A stretch of DNA of 64,000 nt from an uncultured Bacilli bacterium (GCA_934120715.1 CAKOUW010000007.1:8004-72003); one strand, 5' to 3'; positions 50,457 through 60,282 are shown, counted from the stretch's first letter. Notes: generated from the letters alone by a model not told the origin. Made by a program: numbers and translations.

Positions 50457-52649
50457 ATGAAGAAAAAGAGTATTTTTAAAAATTATTTATTTATGTCTTT
50501 TTTCCTTTCTTTTATATTAGGATGTTTAATTATTATACCTAATGTAATTGCTGGTAAGGGAGTATTTTCTTTATGGGCTGATTATAATGTGCAGCAAGTA
50601 TTATTTGGAAAGATATCTAATTATTCATTTAAATCAGGGAGTTATTTATGGACTTGGTTTAATGATTTAGGAAGTAATTTTATCGCAACGTTTAGTTTTT
50701 ATAATTTATTTAGTCCTTTTAGTTTGATTGCTTATTTATTTCCAGCAGATTGGTTTCCTATAATTAATCCATTTTTAATAATACTTAAATTTTCTGTATC
50801 TGGGCTTACTTCATATTTATTCTTAAAGAGATACGTTAAAGATGGGAAATTAGCCGTATTAGGATCCTTATTATATTCTTTTTGTGGTTTCCAATTTACA
50901 AATATCCTTTTTCATATGTATGATTCAGTAGTTTTATTTCCACTTCTTTTGTATACTCTTGATAATTTAGTATATGATAATAAAAAGTTACCTTTTGCCC
51001 TATGTGTTGCTTTAAATGCTTTTACTGATTGGTTTATGTTTATTGGTCAGGTTGTATTTGTAATAATATATTATTTGATTAAAATTTTATTAAAAGATTA
51101 TAAATTTAGTTGGAAACAGTTCTTTGATGTTCTTCTTGAGGGGTTACTTGGAACTTTACTGGCTAGTTTTATTTTAATACCTTCATTTTTATTTACGGTT
51201 TCTAATCCTAGGATTGATAATAACTGGACATTACTTAGTAGTCTTAAATATAATGGTTTATCACACTATTTTGAAATACTTAGAGCCTTTTTCTTCCCAT
51301 CTGAAATTATGCATCCAAGGGCTTTTTTAAATATTGAAAACTATAGTAGTGTTGATTTCTACTTACCATTTGTAGGATCTGTTCTTGGCATTTCATATAT
51401 ATTAAAAAAACCTAAAAGTTGGATTAGTGTTTTGATGATTACTTGTGTATTTATTATGGTAGTACCAATATTAAATAGTATGTTTTTTCTATTTACAACA
51501 ACATACTATGCAAGATGGTTTTATATGCCGGTATTAATTATGTCTTTAGCATCTTTAAAATGTTTAGAAGATAGGTCTAAAACAACATCTGGTTTTTTAA
51601 TTTCTGTTGGTAGCTTGTTTTTGGTAATTTTGTCTTACTTTATATTACATTGGATTCATCCTAATACTGAATATATTCACGATATTAAATATATTTTTAT
51701 GATGATTGGTGCTATGGTTATTAATTTAGTTATGCTTTTTCTAATATTGAAGTTTTCTAGAAATAAAGTTTCTTGGATTATTTTAGGAGTTATGATATTT
51801 TCTTGTTTTTGGGGAAATTATACTATATATAAATATAGAGGAAATAAGTTTAACTATGATGAGTATTTTAATAATTATATAAATGGTTATAAAGAAATTA
51901 AATTTAAGGAGCTTGTTAGAAGTAATGCTACTGATTCATGTCTACCTAATTTAGGATTGGTAATTAAAAATAGTAATTTAAATTCTTTTAATTCAAATAT
52001 TTCTGGTAGTGCTTTTGAGTTTTATAAGAGTATAGATTATAATAGAATTGTTTCTACCTATATTGATTATAAGGATAGGGATTTAAATAATTTTTTATCA
52101 GTTAAATATATTATTTCTTGTGGTAATTCTGATCTTAGTGAATTTGGATATGAGTTAGATCATAATACCAAAAACTATGGTGTGTATTCTAATCCTGATT
52201 TTAGAGAGATGGGTCTTGTATTTAATAAATATATCAGTAATAATGAATTTATGAAATATAGTACAGATTTGAAGACTAGTAGTCTTAATGAAAGTATTAT
52301 TTTAAGTAAGGAACAAATAAAAAAGTATGGTGCTCTTTATGATAATGTGGTAAATATTCAGAGTAATAAATTTGAATATATTAATAATGGATTTAAATCA
52401 TCTATTGATTTGAGTGGAGATACTTTAATTTTATATACTGTTCCATATGATGAGGGTTGGAAGGCTACTATAAATGGAAAGACAGTTCCAATCGAGAAAG
52501 TTGATAATGGATTCATGGCTGTTAAAGGTAATAAGGGTAGTAATAAGATTGTGTTTTATTATTATCCTAAGGGATTAAATATTGGTTTAGTTATATCTTT
52601 CTTTTCGCTTGGCGGTTTGATTTTTTATAAATTAAAAAGTAAGCATTAA
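50457..52649 (+). CDS. YfhO-family multi-pass membrane protein
   Basis: The 730-residue protein has about 12-13 helices and a C-terminal extracellular domain (about 480-700), then a final helix (GLVISFFSLGGLIFYKL). N-terminal features SLWADYNVQQVLFGKI, YSFKSGSYLWTWFNDLGSNF and YLFPADWFPI fit YfhO, a GT-C-like family linked to glycosylation of lipoteichoic acid in Bacillus and Listeria. The conserved ending VPYDEGWKATINGKTVPIEKVDNGFM is the C-terminal family signature. RBS GGAGGT; terminator after it. Confidence 0.9.
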   Translation: MKKKSIFKNYLFMSFFLSFILGCLIIIPNVIAGKGVFSLWADYNVQQVLFGKISNYSFKSGSYLWTWFNDLGSNFIATFSFYNLFSPFSLIAYLFPADWFPIINPFLIILKFSVSGLTSYLFLKRYVKDGKLAVLGSLLYSFCGFQFTNILFHMYDSVVLFPLLLYTLDNLVYDNKKLPFALCVALNAFTDWFMFIGQVVFVIIYYLIKILLKDYKFSWKQFFDVLLEGLLGTLLASFILIPSFLFTVSNPRIDNNWTLLSSLKYNGLSHYFEILRAFFFPSEIMHPRAFLNIENYSSVDFYLPFVGSVLGISYILKKPKSWISVLMITCVFIMVVPILNSMFFLFTTTYYARWFYMPVLIMSLASLKCLEDRSKTTSGFLISVGSLFLVILSYFILHWIHPNTEYIHDIKYIFMMIGAMVINLVMLFLILKFSRNKVSWIILGVMIFSCFWGNYTIYKYRGNKFNYDEYFNNYINGYKEIKFKELVRSNATDSCLPNLGLVIKNSNLNSFNSNISGSAFEFYKSIDYNRIVSTYIDYKDRDLNNFLSVKYIISCGNSDLSEFGYELDHNTKNYGVYSNPDFREMGLVFNKYISNNEFMKYSTDLKTSSLNESIILSKEQIKKYGALYDNVVNIQSNKFEYINNGFKSSIDLSGDTLILYTVPYDEGWKATINGKTVPIEKVDNGFMAVKGNKGSNKIVFYYYPKGLNIGLVISFFSLGGLIFYKLKSKH

Positions 52650-52652
52650 TTA

Positions 52653-52685
52653 TACTATAGTATTTGTTACTATAGTTTTTTTAAT
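52653..52685 (+). terminator. Terminator after the YfhO-like gene
   Basis: ACTATAGTA and TACTATAGT form a 9-bp stem followed by a run of T residues. Confidence 0.8.
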
Positions 52686-52734
52686 ATTTAATTTTCTTTT
52701 TCATATAATTAGATGAATTATTAGAGGAGATTAT

Positions 52735-52836
52735 ATGATTAGATTACCAAAAGAATTATCAATTATGATGATGAAGTTTTTTTTGAAGACTAGTGTTTTA
52801 AGAATTACTGATAATAAGTTAAAGAGTGATTTATAA
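52735..52836 (+). CDS. Tiny ORF preceding the second serine recombinase, 33 aa
   Basis: ATG 52735 follows AGAGGAGAT; the 33-residue product is MIRLPKELSIMMMKFFLKTS... ending LKSDL. It stops two bases before the recombinase ATG. A similar peptide (IMKFFLKCSIPKI) precedes the deleted recombinase at 44.1 kb, so the pair seems to travel together. Function unknown; it may regulate recombinase translation or recombination direction. Confidence 0.6.
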   Translation: MIRLPKELSIMMMKFFLKTSVLRITDNKLKSDL

Positions 52837-52838
52837 TT

Positions 52839-54239
52839 ATGAATACGGCTATTTATTGTAGGGTATCTACTGAGGAACAGGCAAATGATGGCTTTAGTAT
52901 TCATGCTCAAAAAGACAAACTTACTAAGTATGCAGAAGTTAATGATTGGAATATAGTTGATTATTATATTGATGATGGTATATCTGGTAAAAACTTAACT
53001 GATAGAAGTGAAGTTTTAAGATTAATTAATGATGTTAGAGATGGGAAAATAGATAATGTACTAGTTTATAAATTAGATCGAATAACTAGGAGTGTTAAAG
53101 ATCTTATTTATTTAATTGAGTTATTTGATAAGTATGATTGTACATTTAATTCACAGACTGAAAAGATTGATACTTCTAATGCTGTTGGGAGAATGTTTGT
53201 TAAAATAATAGGGATCTTTGCTGAATTTGAAAGAGAAAATTTGGCTGAGAGAGTTACTTTGGGATATGAGCAGAAAACTAGAGAAGGTAATTATACTAAT
53301 TGTAATGGTGTTTTTGGATATGATTATTTAGTTGGGAATGGAAGTTTAAAAATAAATGAATATGAAGCTTTATATGTAAAAAAGATATTTGAATGGTATT
53401 TAAATGGTGAATCTATGGTTAGTATTGCGAATAATTTAATAGAATTAGATATTCCTACTAAAAGAGGTGGTAAGTGGCATGCTTCAACAATTAAATCTAT
53501 ACTTACTAATCCTCTTTATATAGGTAGAGTTAGATATGGAGTAAATAAAAATAATAACTTTGAAGTTGATGGTAAAGATATAGAACCAATAATTAATAAA
53601 GAGTTATTTTATAGTGTTAATGAATTGATTGAATCGAGAAAGAAATTTTATAATAAAAGATCTTCTTCTAATGATACGTATTATTTTAGAATATTAAGAT
53701 GTAGTAGTTGTGGTAGTAGATTTATAGCTAGAGAACAAATAAAAAATAATAAAAAATATATTACTTATAGATGTATAAATAAAGAATGTAAAACTATGGG
53801 TTTTTCTCATAAGAAAATGGAAGAAGCTTTTTTAAAGTATTTAGATAATGTAGAAGATTTTGAATATACTACTAGTATTTTTGATGATAATTTAGAAAAA
53901 GTAGATAAAGATAGAATAGTAGTAGAGAGGCTTAAAAAGAAAAAAAATAAAGTATTAGAACTTTATTTAAATGAAGAGATAGATCATGATAAATATACTC
54001 AGTTAAATAATAATATAGAAAGAGAAATTGTTTCTGTATCATATGATGGTTTTTCTTATGATATTGATAATAGTGATATAAGTAGAAATATAGTTAATTT
54101 AAAAAATAATTTTATTAATTTGACTAATCATGAGAAAAAAGTATTTTTAGAGAGATTTGTTAGGGAGATTAAGGTTAGAAAAGATGATGGAGATGTTTTT
54201 ATTGATAATGTATTATTTAAGTGTTGTGATATAATATAG
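52839..54239 (+). CDS. Large serine recombinase
   Basis: The 466-residue protein has a resolvase domain with IYCRVSTEEQ (nucleophile Ser10), VYKLDRITRSVKDL and IFAEFERENLAERV (about 1-145). A recombinase domain follows with GVFGYDYL, TIKSILTNPLYIGRVRYG, and a zinc ribbon (LRCSSCGSRF...C-x4-C near 285-325). The coiled-coil region is short, about 360-400. It differs clearly from the 23.4 kb integrase. No cargo or interrupted gene is recognised around it, so its target site is unknown. The protein ends close to the response-regulator gene. Confidence 0.92.
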   Translation: MNTAIYCRVSTEEQANDGFSIHAQKDKLTKYAEVNDWNIVDYYIDDGISGKNLTDRSEVLRLINDVRDGKIDNVLVYKLDRITRSVKDLIYLIELFDKYDCTFNSQTEKIDTSNAVGRMFVKIIGIFAEFERENLAERVTLGYEQKTREGNYTNCNGVFGYDYLVGNGSLKINEYEALYVKKIFEWYLNGESMVSIANNLIELDIPTKRGGKWHASTIKSILTNPLYIGRVRYGVNKNNNFEVDGKDIEPIINKELFYSVNELIESRKKFYNKRSSSNDTYYFRILRCSSCGSRFIAREQIKNNKKYITYRCINKECKTMGFSHKKMEEAFLKYLDNVEDFEYTTSIFDDNLEKVDKDRIVVERLKKKKNKVLELYLNEEIDHDKYTQLNNNIEREIVSVSYDGFSYDIDNSDISRNIVNLKNNFINLTNHEKKVFLERFVREIKVRKDDGDVFIDNVLFKCCDII

Positions 54240-54302
54240 GTGTTATTTTATGTTTTTAATTCTTATTTAATAATTTTATTATATACAGTATGTGGTGATG
54301 TT

Positions 54303-54998
54303 ATGCGAATTTTAATTATAGAAGATGAATTTAATTTAGCTGATTTAATAAGTAGTCGTCTAAAGAAAGAAAAATATATAGTTGATATATGTAGTGATGG
54401 AGAAGAAGGGCTTTATCAGGCACTTTCTAATATTTATGATCTAATTATATTAGATGTTATGTTACCTAATATGAATGGTTTTGATATTTTGAAAAGACTT
54501 CGTGATAAAAAAATTATTAGTAAGGTTATTATGCTTACAGCAAAGTCAACTTTAGAGGATAAGTTAGATGGTTTAGAAAATGGAGCAAATGATTATGTTA
54601 CAAAGCCATTTCATATGGATGAGTTGATTGCTAGAATCAATGTACAATTAAAAAGTCCTGATATGATAAAAAATAATATAATTAGTGTTGGGAACCTAAA
54701 TTTAGATACAGCTAATTCAAAACTTTTATGTACTAAGACAGGTGAAGAAGTAGAACTTGTTTGTAAAGAGTTTTTGTTATTAGAATATTTCTTTAATAAT
54801 CCAAATCAAATATTATCAAAAGATCAGATATATGATAAAGTATGGGGAATAGAAAATGAAATAGAGTCTAATAACTTGGAAGTGTTTTTATCGTTTATAA
54901 GAAGAAAATTGAAAGCTATTGGTGCTAATGTTAATATAAAATCTGTTAGGGGACTTGGATATAAGTTGGAGGTATTAGATGAAGAAGTTAAGAAATAA
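54303..54998 (+). CDS. OmpR/PhoB-family response regulator
   Basis: The 231-residue protein has a receiver domain (MRILIIEDEFNLADLI, phospho-acceptor Asp in LIILDVMLPNMNG, VTKPF lysine) and a winged-helix DNA-binding domain (about 130-228; LDTANSKLLC, VELVCKEFLLLEYF, NNLEVFLSFIRRKL, IKSVRGLGYKLE). ATG 54303 follows GGTGAT. It overlaps the kinase gene by 20 bases. Likely controls the ABC and beta-helix genes downstream, where a matching direct repeat is present. Confidence 0.95.
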   Translation: MRILIIEDEFNLADLISSRLKKEKYIVDICSDGEEGLYQALSNIYDLIILDVMLPNMNGFDILKRLRDKKIISKVIMLTAKSTLEDKLDGLENGANDYVTKPFHMDELIARINVQLKSPDMIKNNIISVGNLNLDTANSKLLCTKTGEEVELVCKEFLLLEYFFNNPNQILSKDQIYDKVWGIENEIESNNLEVFLSFIRRKLKAIGANVNIKSVRGLGYKLEVLDEEVKK

Positions 54999-56199
54999 AG
55001 TTTTCTTCACTATTTTTACAATTTTAACTATTAGTATAATTAGTTTTATTACAATATTTAATGCTCAAAATTATATAGAACAAAAAAATTCTGTAGTTAA
55101 TAGTTTAAATATTTTTACTGATAATGAAGGAAAACATAGAAATAAGATGAATGGTTTATATCAATTTAGACCAATTGATGATAATATTAGATTTATGGAT
55201 TCTACTGTTTATACAATTTTAATGGATGAAGATAATAATATAAAAGAAATTATAAATCATTCTAATAGTGAAGTACATTTTGATGAGATAGCTCTTTTAG
55301 CTAGTAAGATATTAAATAAACGTAATATAAAAGATAAATATATAGGATGTTTATATTTTAGTAATTATTCATATGTTTATAGTCAGGGTAATTATTTAAT
55401 AATACTTGATAATAGTGATATTAAGAGTAGTCTTTTAGCAGTACTTAGATTGTCTATTTTAATATTTATTTTATTAGAGGTAGTAGTCTTTTTTATTTCT
55501 AAGATAATTACTGAATGGATTATTGTACCGGTTAGAGAGAGTTTTGATAAGCAAAAACAGTTTATAGCAGATGCTTCTCATGAGTTAAAAACACCTCTTT
55601 CTGTAATTGTAGCATCAAGTGAAGCATTAGAGGATAATCCTAAAGAGAAGAAGTGGCTTAAAAATATTAAGAGTGAAGCTGATAGAATGAGTTTGTTGAT
55701 AAATGATTTATTAAAATTAGCTTCTAGTGAAGAGAAGAATTCATTGGATCTTAAAGAGAAAGATTTATCTAAAATAGTTGAATTATCTACTTTAACATTT
55801 GAAGGGAGGGCTTTTGAGAAGAGTATTAAAATTGATTATGATATTGATAGTAATATAAAAATGAAATTAGATGAAAATAGTATAAAACAATTAGTTGAAA
55901 TATTATTAGATAATGCGACTAATCATTCTAAAAAGGGTGGTACTATTAATATTTCTTTGAAAGAAGTAAATAATAATATAGAGTTATTAGTTAAAAATAA
56001 GGGTGATGAGATACCTAAGGGTGAAGAGAACAAAATATTTGAAAGATTTTATAGAGGAGATAAATCTAGGAATAGGGATAATAATAGATATGGATTAGGT
56101 CTTGCGATTGCCAAAAATATTGTTGTTAATCATAATGGTGAGATAGGGGCATCATCAAGTGATGGAGTAACGACTTTTAAAGTTTTATTTAAAAAGTAA
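54979..56199 (+). CDS. Sensor histidine kinase
   Basis: The 406-residue kinase has two membrane helices (about 8-28 and 150-175) around a roughly 120-residue extracellular sensor domain, a HisKA segment FIADASHELKTPLSVI (phospho-His near 203) and an HATPase domain with LLDNATNHSKKGG, KNKGDEIPKGEENKIFERFYRGD and YGLGLAIAKNIV. The external domain has no recognised ligand motif. Cognate partner of the overlapping response regulator. GGAGGT precedes the ATG. Confidence 0.95.
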   Translation: MKKLRNKVFFTIFTILTISIISFITIFNAQNYIEQKNSVVNSLNIFTDNEGKHRNKMNGLYQFRPIDDNIRFMDSTVYTILMDEDNNIKEIINHSNSEVHFDEIALLASKILNKRNIKDKYIGCLYFSNYSYVYSQGNYLIILDNSDIKSSLLAVLRLSILIFILLEVVVFFISKIITEWIIVPVRESFDKQKQFIADASHELKTPLSVIVASSEALEDNPKEKKWLKNIKSEADRMSLLINDLLKLASSEEKNSLDLKEKDLSKIVELSTLTFEGRAFEKSIKIDYDIDSNIKMKLDENSIKQLVEILLDNATNHSKKGGTINISLKEVNNNIELLVKNKGDEIPKGEENKIFERFYRGDKSRNRDNNRYGLGLAIAKNIVVNHNGEIGASSSDGVTTFKVLFKK

Positions 56200-56210
56200 A
56201 ACTTTTTTTT

Positions 56211-56230
56211 TGATTTAATTTTGATTTAAT
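56211..56230 (+). promoter_or_regulatory. Direct-repeat response-regulator site and promoter
   Basis: TGATTTAAT occurs at 56211-56219 and again at 56222-56230, an 11-base helical-turn spacing typical of OmpR/PhoB-type dimers. A TAATAT -10 candidate at 56241-56246 lies 10 bases further on, so the second repeat covers the -35 position. It precedes the permease gene of the same cluster. Confidence 0.55.
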
Positions 56231-56269
56231 ACTTTATTAATAATATTTAAATATACAAAGGAGGAATTT

Positions 56270-57736
56270 ATGTATATTTTAAAGAATGCTCTTACTTCAA
56301 TAAATAGAAATAAGGGCAGAAACATATTAATTGGAAGTATTATTTTAGTTATTGCTTGTGCTGTTTCTGTTACAATAGCGATAAATAATTCATCTAGTAG
56401 CTTGATAAAGTCTTATGAAGATAAGTATGAGGTTGAAGCTACAATAGGAGTTAATAGAGAAAATATGATGAAGGATTTTAATCCTGAAGATAGGGATGGC
56501 TCCAAAGAAGATATGCGTGAGAAGTTTAATTCTATAAGTTCTATTTCTGTTGATGATATAAAAAATTATGCTGATAGTAAGTATGTTAAAAGCTACTATT
56601 ATACTCTTAGTTTAGGAGTTAATTCTAATTTAACTAAAGCAGAAAATAGTTCATCAGATGGAAAAATGGCTAGACCAAAAGGGGATTTTAATAATAATGA
56701 TAGTAGTGATTTTACATTAAAAGGATATTCTTCAATTGATTCTATGAATGATTTTATAGAAGGTAGTTATACTATTATTGATGGTGAAGTATCAATTGAC
56801 TTTGAAGGTAATAATTGTATTATAAATAATGAGTTAGCAACTTTAAATAATATAAAAGTTGGGGATACTATAACTATTATTGATAGTTCTAATGAAGATA
56901 ATACTTATGAGTTAACAGTTACTGGTATTTATAAAGAAAAAGAAGATAGTGATAATGGTTTAAAAATGTTTTCTAATTCTGTTAATACTATAATAACAAA
57001 TACTAATGTTGTTAATAATATTAAAAGTAATAATTCTGATTTGAATGTTTCTTCAGCACCTACTTTTATATTAACTAGTAGTGATGTTGTTGAAAGTTTT
57101 GAAAAAGAATTAACTGAAAAGGGATTAAGTGATTCTTTAAAACTTGAGACTAACTTAGATCAAGTTCAGAATGCTACTAGTACTATTTCAAATGTTAGAA
57201 CTTTTGCTATTACATTTTTAATAATAACTTTAGTAATAGGTACAATAGTTTTATTTGTTATTAATATGATAAATTTAAGGGAAAGAAAGTATGAGATAGG
57301 TGTTTTAAGAACTATAGGTATGAAAAAGTCTAAAGTTTGTTTACAGTTCTTATGTGAATTAATGATTGTATCATTTGCATCTTTAATTATAGGAGCTGGT
57401 ATAGGAGCTGTTATTAGTGTACCTGTTTCAAATAGTTTATTAGCTAATGAGATTTCATCAGCAAAGAATGAAATGAATGAAATTGGTAAGAACTTTGGTA
57501 GAGGTAATGATTCAGATAATAGTGGTAATAAAGCTCCAGGTGGTGATTTTAATAATAAGTCTTTTAAAGGTGTTACTAGTATTCAGGCTTTTGATAGTAT
57601 AGATGCAGCAGTTGATTTTAAAGTATTAGTTGAATTACTTGGAATAGGTCTGTTGATAACATTAATTAGTTGTTCTAGCTCAATGATAAGTATTCAGAAA
57701 TTTTCACCACTTACTATTTTAAAGGAGAGATCGTAA
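56270..57736 (+). CDS. FtsX-type ABC transporter permease (MacB-like)
   Basis: The 488-residue protein has one N-terminal helix (about 18-38), a large extracellular region (about 45-310) and three C-terminal helices (about 315-340, 360-390, 455-475), with NLRERKYEIGVLRTIGMKKSKVCLQFL, the hallmark of MacB/FtsX permeases. Two Asn/Asp/Gly-rich insertions (around 130-150 and 415-430) echo the low-complexity region of the protein two genes on. Such permeases do mechanotransmission or lipoprotein/peptide export rather than import. AAAGGAGG precedes the start. Confidence 0.9.
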   Translation: MYILKNALTSINRNKGRNILIGSIILVIACAVSVTIAINNSSSSLIKSYEDKYEVEATIGVNRENMMKDFNPEDRDGSKEDMREKFNSISSISVDDIKNYADSKYVKSYYYTLSLGVNSNLTKAENSSSDGKMARPKGDFNNNDSSDFTLKGYSSIDSMNDFIEGSYTIIDGEVSIDFEGNNCIINNELATLNNIKVGDTITIIDSSNEDNTYELTVTGIYKEKEDSDNGLKMFSNSVNTIITNTNVVNNIKSNNSDLNVSSAPTFILTSSDVVESFEKELTEKGLSDSLKLETNLDQVQNATSTISNVRTFAITFLIITLVIGTIVLFVINMINLRERKYEIGVLRTIGMKKSKVCLQFLCELMIVSFASLIIGAGIGAVISVPVSNSLLANEISSAKNEMNEIGKNFGRGNDSDNSGNKAPGGDFNNKSFKGVTSIQAFDSIDAAVDFKVLVELLGIGLLITLISCSSSMISIQKFSPLTILKERS

Positions 57737-58419
57737 TGAAAAATAAAGATAAAGATTTAGTATTAAAGATAGAAAATGTTTCATATAGATACTCTGATGC
57801 TTTAGAGGGAGAATATGTTTTTAAAGATTTGAATTATGAGTTTTATAATGGAAATGTTTATGCTATTAAAGGTAAAAGTGGAAGTGGAAAAACAACTTTA
57901 TTATCATTACTTAGTGGTCTAGAAAATAATTATGAAGGATCTATAACATTTAATGGTAGGGAGCTTAGAGATATAGATTTGGATAATTATAGAAGTAGAG
58001 ATATAGGAATAGTTTTTCAGAGTTATAATTTATTGCCACATTTAACAGCTATTGAAAATATAGTTTTATCTATGAATGTTAGTAATTTAGCAATAGATAA
58101 TAAAACAGAAAGAGCACTTGAGTTGATGAAGAGTGTTGGATTAGAAACATCCCAAAAGGATAGAAGAGTTTTAAAATTATCAGGTGGAGAACAACAAAGA
58201 GTGGCGATTGCTAGAAGTTTATCTTATAATCCTAAGATTATTTTAGCAGATGAGCCTACTGGTAATTTGGATAAGGAAACAGAAAATGATATTTTAAAGA
58301 TATTAAAAGATTTAGCTAAGAATGATAATAAATGTATAATTATTGTTACTCATTCTGAAAATGTATGTAATCAAGCAGATGTTGTATATGAATTAAAGAA
58401 ACGTAGAAAGGTAAAATAG
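57736..58419 (+). CDS. ABC transporter ATP-binding protein (LolD/MacB type)
   Basis: The 227-residue ATPase has Walker A GKSGSGKTTLLSLL, Q-loop FQSYNLLPHLTAIEN, signature LSGGEQQRVAIAR, Walker B ILADEPTGNLD and the H-loop VTHSENV. It is the energy partner of the permease, whose stop codon it overlaps (TAATG). The region after Walker A is the typical LolD type. Confidence 0.96.
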   Translation: MKNKDKDLVLKIENVSYRYSDALEGEYVFKDLNYEFYNGNVYAIKGKSGSGKTTLLSLLSGLENNYEGSITFNGRELRDIDLDNYRSRDIGIVFQSYNLLPHLTAIENIVLSMNVSNLAIDNKTERALELMKSVGLETSQKDRRVLKLSGGEQQRVAIARSLSYNPKIILADEPTGNLDKETENDILKILKDLAKNDNKCIIIVTHSENVCNQADVVYELKKRRKVK

Positions 58420-58430
58420 GAGGGATTTAT

Positions 58431-60233
58431 ATGAAAAGAAGTATAAAGAATATAATAATGGTTTTATTGATTGCTGTTATTAGTGGATGTTTAGTTTTTA
58501 CAATAAGTTATGCTAAGAGTCATGGTACAACTAATTCTAATACTCCACCAAATATGGGTACTAACAATTCTATGAATAATGGTCCAGCAGGTAATGATGG
58601 AACACCACCTAGTAAGCCAGATGATAATAATGATTCATCTAATAAGAATAGTGATCAAAGTAATAATTCTGATATGAATCAAGGGGACTCTAATACAGAT
58701 AATAATGGTAGTGGAAGTATGCCACCTGATATGAATGGTGGTGGAGGTACTCCTCCAGATATGAATAATGGACAGGCTTCTATGAATAATACTAATAGTA
58801 ATATATCTTGGGTTTATTATCTAATCTTTGGAATAGATGGTTTACTAATAGCTTGTTTAGTTATGTATTTGGTTATGTCTGGTTTTAATAAAAAGACTTT
58901 TAAGGAAGTATTTGCTAATAAAGATAAAATTATAATTTATGTATTGTCCATTATTATTTTAACAACTGGAATATCTTGTTTAAGTTGTAATTGTAGTAAA
59001 AAGGGAAGTTCTTCATCTGTTAATAATATGAATCAAGGTAGTAAGCTTAGTTATTCTGCTGAAGAGGAAATTACGGAAGATACAACAATTACAGATGGTA
59101 GTTATACCTCTACTAAGAGTGATTCAAATGCTATATTAGTAAGTGGAGATATAGATACTACTATTTCTAATATTTCTGTTTCTAAAACAGGTGATTCGGA
59201 TGGTGGAGATAATACTAGTTTTTATGGTACTAATTCGGCTATTTTAGCAAAGGATGGAGCTAATTTAGTACTTGATAATATTACAGTTACTACAGATGCT
59301 ACTGGAGCTAATGGTGTATTTAGTTATGGTGGAAGTGCAACAACAAATAATTCTAATAGTGATGGTACAACTGTTACAATTAGTAATTCAAAAATTACAA
59401 CTACTAAAGATAATTCTGGTGGAATAATGACTACTGGTGGTGGTATAATGAAAGCTTCTAATTTGGAAATAAATACAGCTGGTACATCGAGTGCAGCAAT
59501 AAGATCAGATATAGGTGGTGGAAAAGTTATTGTTGATGGTGGTACTTATACTACTACTGGACAAGGTTCACCAACTATATATTCAACTGCAAATATTTCA
59601 GTTAAAAATGCAACTCTTACAGCAAAGGCATCTGAGGGAATCGTTATTGAAGGAAAGAATTCTGTAGAAATTGATAGTTGTACATTAACAGATACAAATA
59701 ATAAATTAAATGGTCAATCAACTACTTATAAGAATATTTTCTTATATCAATCAATGAGTGGAGATGCAAGTGTTGGTAATTCTACATTTACAGCTAGGAA
59801 TAGTAAAATTATTACTAATAAAGGTGATTCATTTTATATTACTAATACCAAAGCAGTAATTAATTTGGAAAATAATACTATAACTAATAATGATAATTCT
59901 GGAAATTTTCTACGAGCAAAGAGTGATTCTTGGGGAAATAGTGGTTCAAATGGTGGTGATGTAGTTCTTAACATGACTAAACAGAGGGCTATTGGTAATA
60001 TAGTAATTGATAATATTTCAACATTAGATATTACTATGAAAGATAATTCTTATTATGAGGGTATTATTAATGGTGATAATAATGCAAAAGAAATATCTTT
60101 AACTTTAGATAGTTCTTCTAAGATTAAATTAACTGGAGATTGTTATGTAACTTCTTTTAGTAATAGTGATTCAAGTAATAGTAATATTGATTTTAATGGT
60201 TATAAATTATATGTAAATGGCGTTAGTATATAG
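58431..60233 (+). CDS. Membrane-anchored beta-helix protein with Asn/Gly/Pro-rich domain
   Basis: The 600-residue protein has an N-terminal signal/anchor (about 7-28), a low-complexity N/G/P/M/D stretch (about 33-120), two membrane helices (about 123-147 and 163-182) and a cysteine cluster (SCLSCNC). A roughly 380-residue repetitive domain rich in T/S/N/G (for example GGGIMKASNLEINTAGTS, GGTYTTTGQGSPTIY) looks like a parallel beta-helix of the Cthe_2159/carbohydrate-binding type. Substrate is unknown. It is the last gene of the regulator-kinase-ABC unit, so it may be the exported or assembled cargo. GGAGG precedes the start. Confidence 0.75.
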   Translation: MKRSIKNIIMVLLIAVISGCLVFTISYAKSHGTTNSNTPPNMGTNNSMNNGPAGNDGTPPSKPDDNNDSSNKNSDQSNNSDMNQGDSNTDNNGSGSMPPDMNGGGGTPPDMNNGQASMNNTNSNISWVYYLIFGIDGLLIACLVMYLVMSGFNKKTFKEVFANKDKIIIYVLSIIILTTGISCLSCNCSKKGSSSSVNNMNQGSKLSYSAEEEITEDTTITDGSYTSTKSDSNAILVSGDIDTTISNISVSKTGDSDGGDNTSFYGTNSAILAKDGANLVLDNITVTTDATGANGVFSYGGSATTNNSNSDGTTVTISNSKITTTKDNSGGIMTTGGGIMKASNLEINTAGTSSAAIRSDIGGGKVIVDGGTYTTTGQGSPTIYSTANISVKNATLTAKASEGIVIEGKNSVEIDSCTLTDTNNKLNGQSTTYKNIFLYQSMSGDASVGNSTFTARNSKIITNKGDSFYITNTKAVINLENNTITNNDNSGNFLRAKSDSWGNSGSNGGDVVLNMTKQRAIGNIVIDNISTLDITMKDNSYYEGIINGDNNAKEISLTLDSSSKIKLTGDCYVTSFSNSDSSNSNIDFNGYKLYVNGVSI

Positions 60234-60282
60234 TGTTATCTATTACTAAAATTGTTATATAAAAAATCTAATTCTACACTTA

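Noticed and set aside
52650..54302. Second interrupted gene around the 52.8-kb recombinase
   Set aside because: The YfhO-like gene upstream ends with its family C-terminus and a terminator, and the response regulator downstream is complete; no split frame could be joined.
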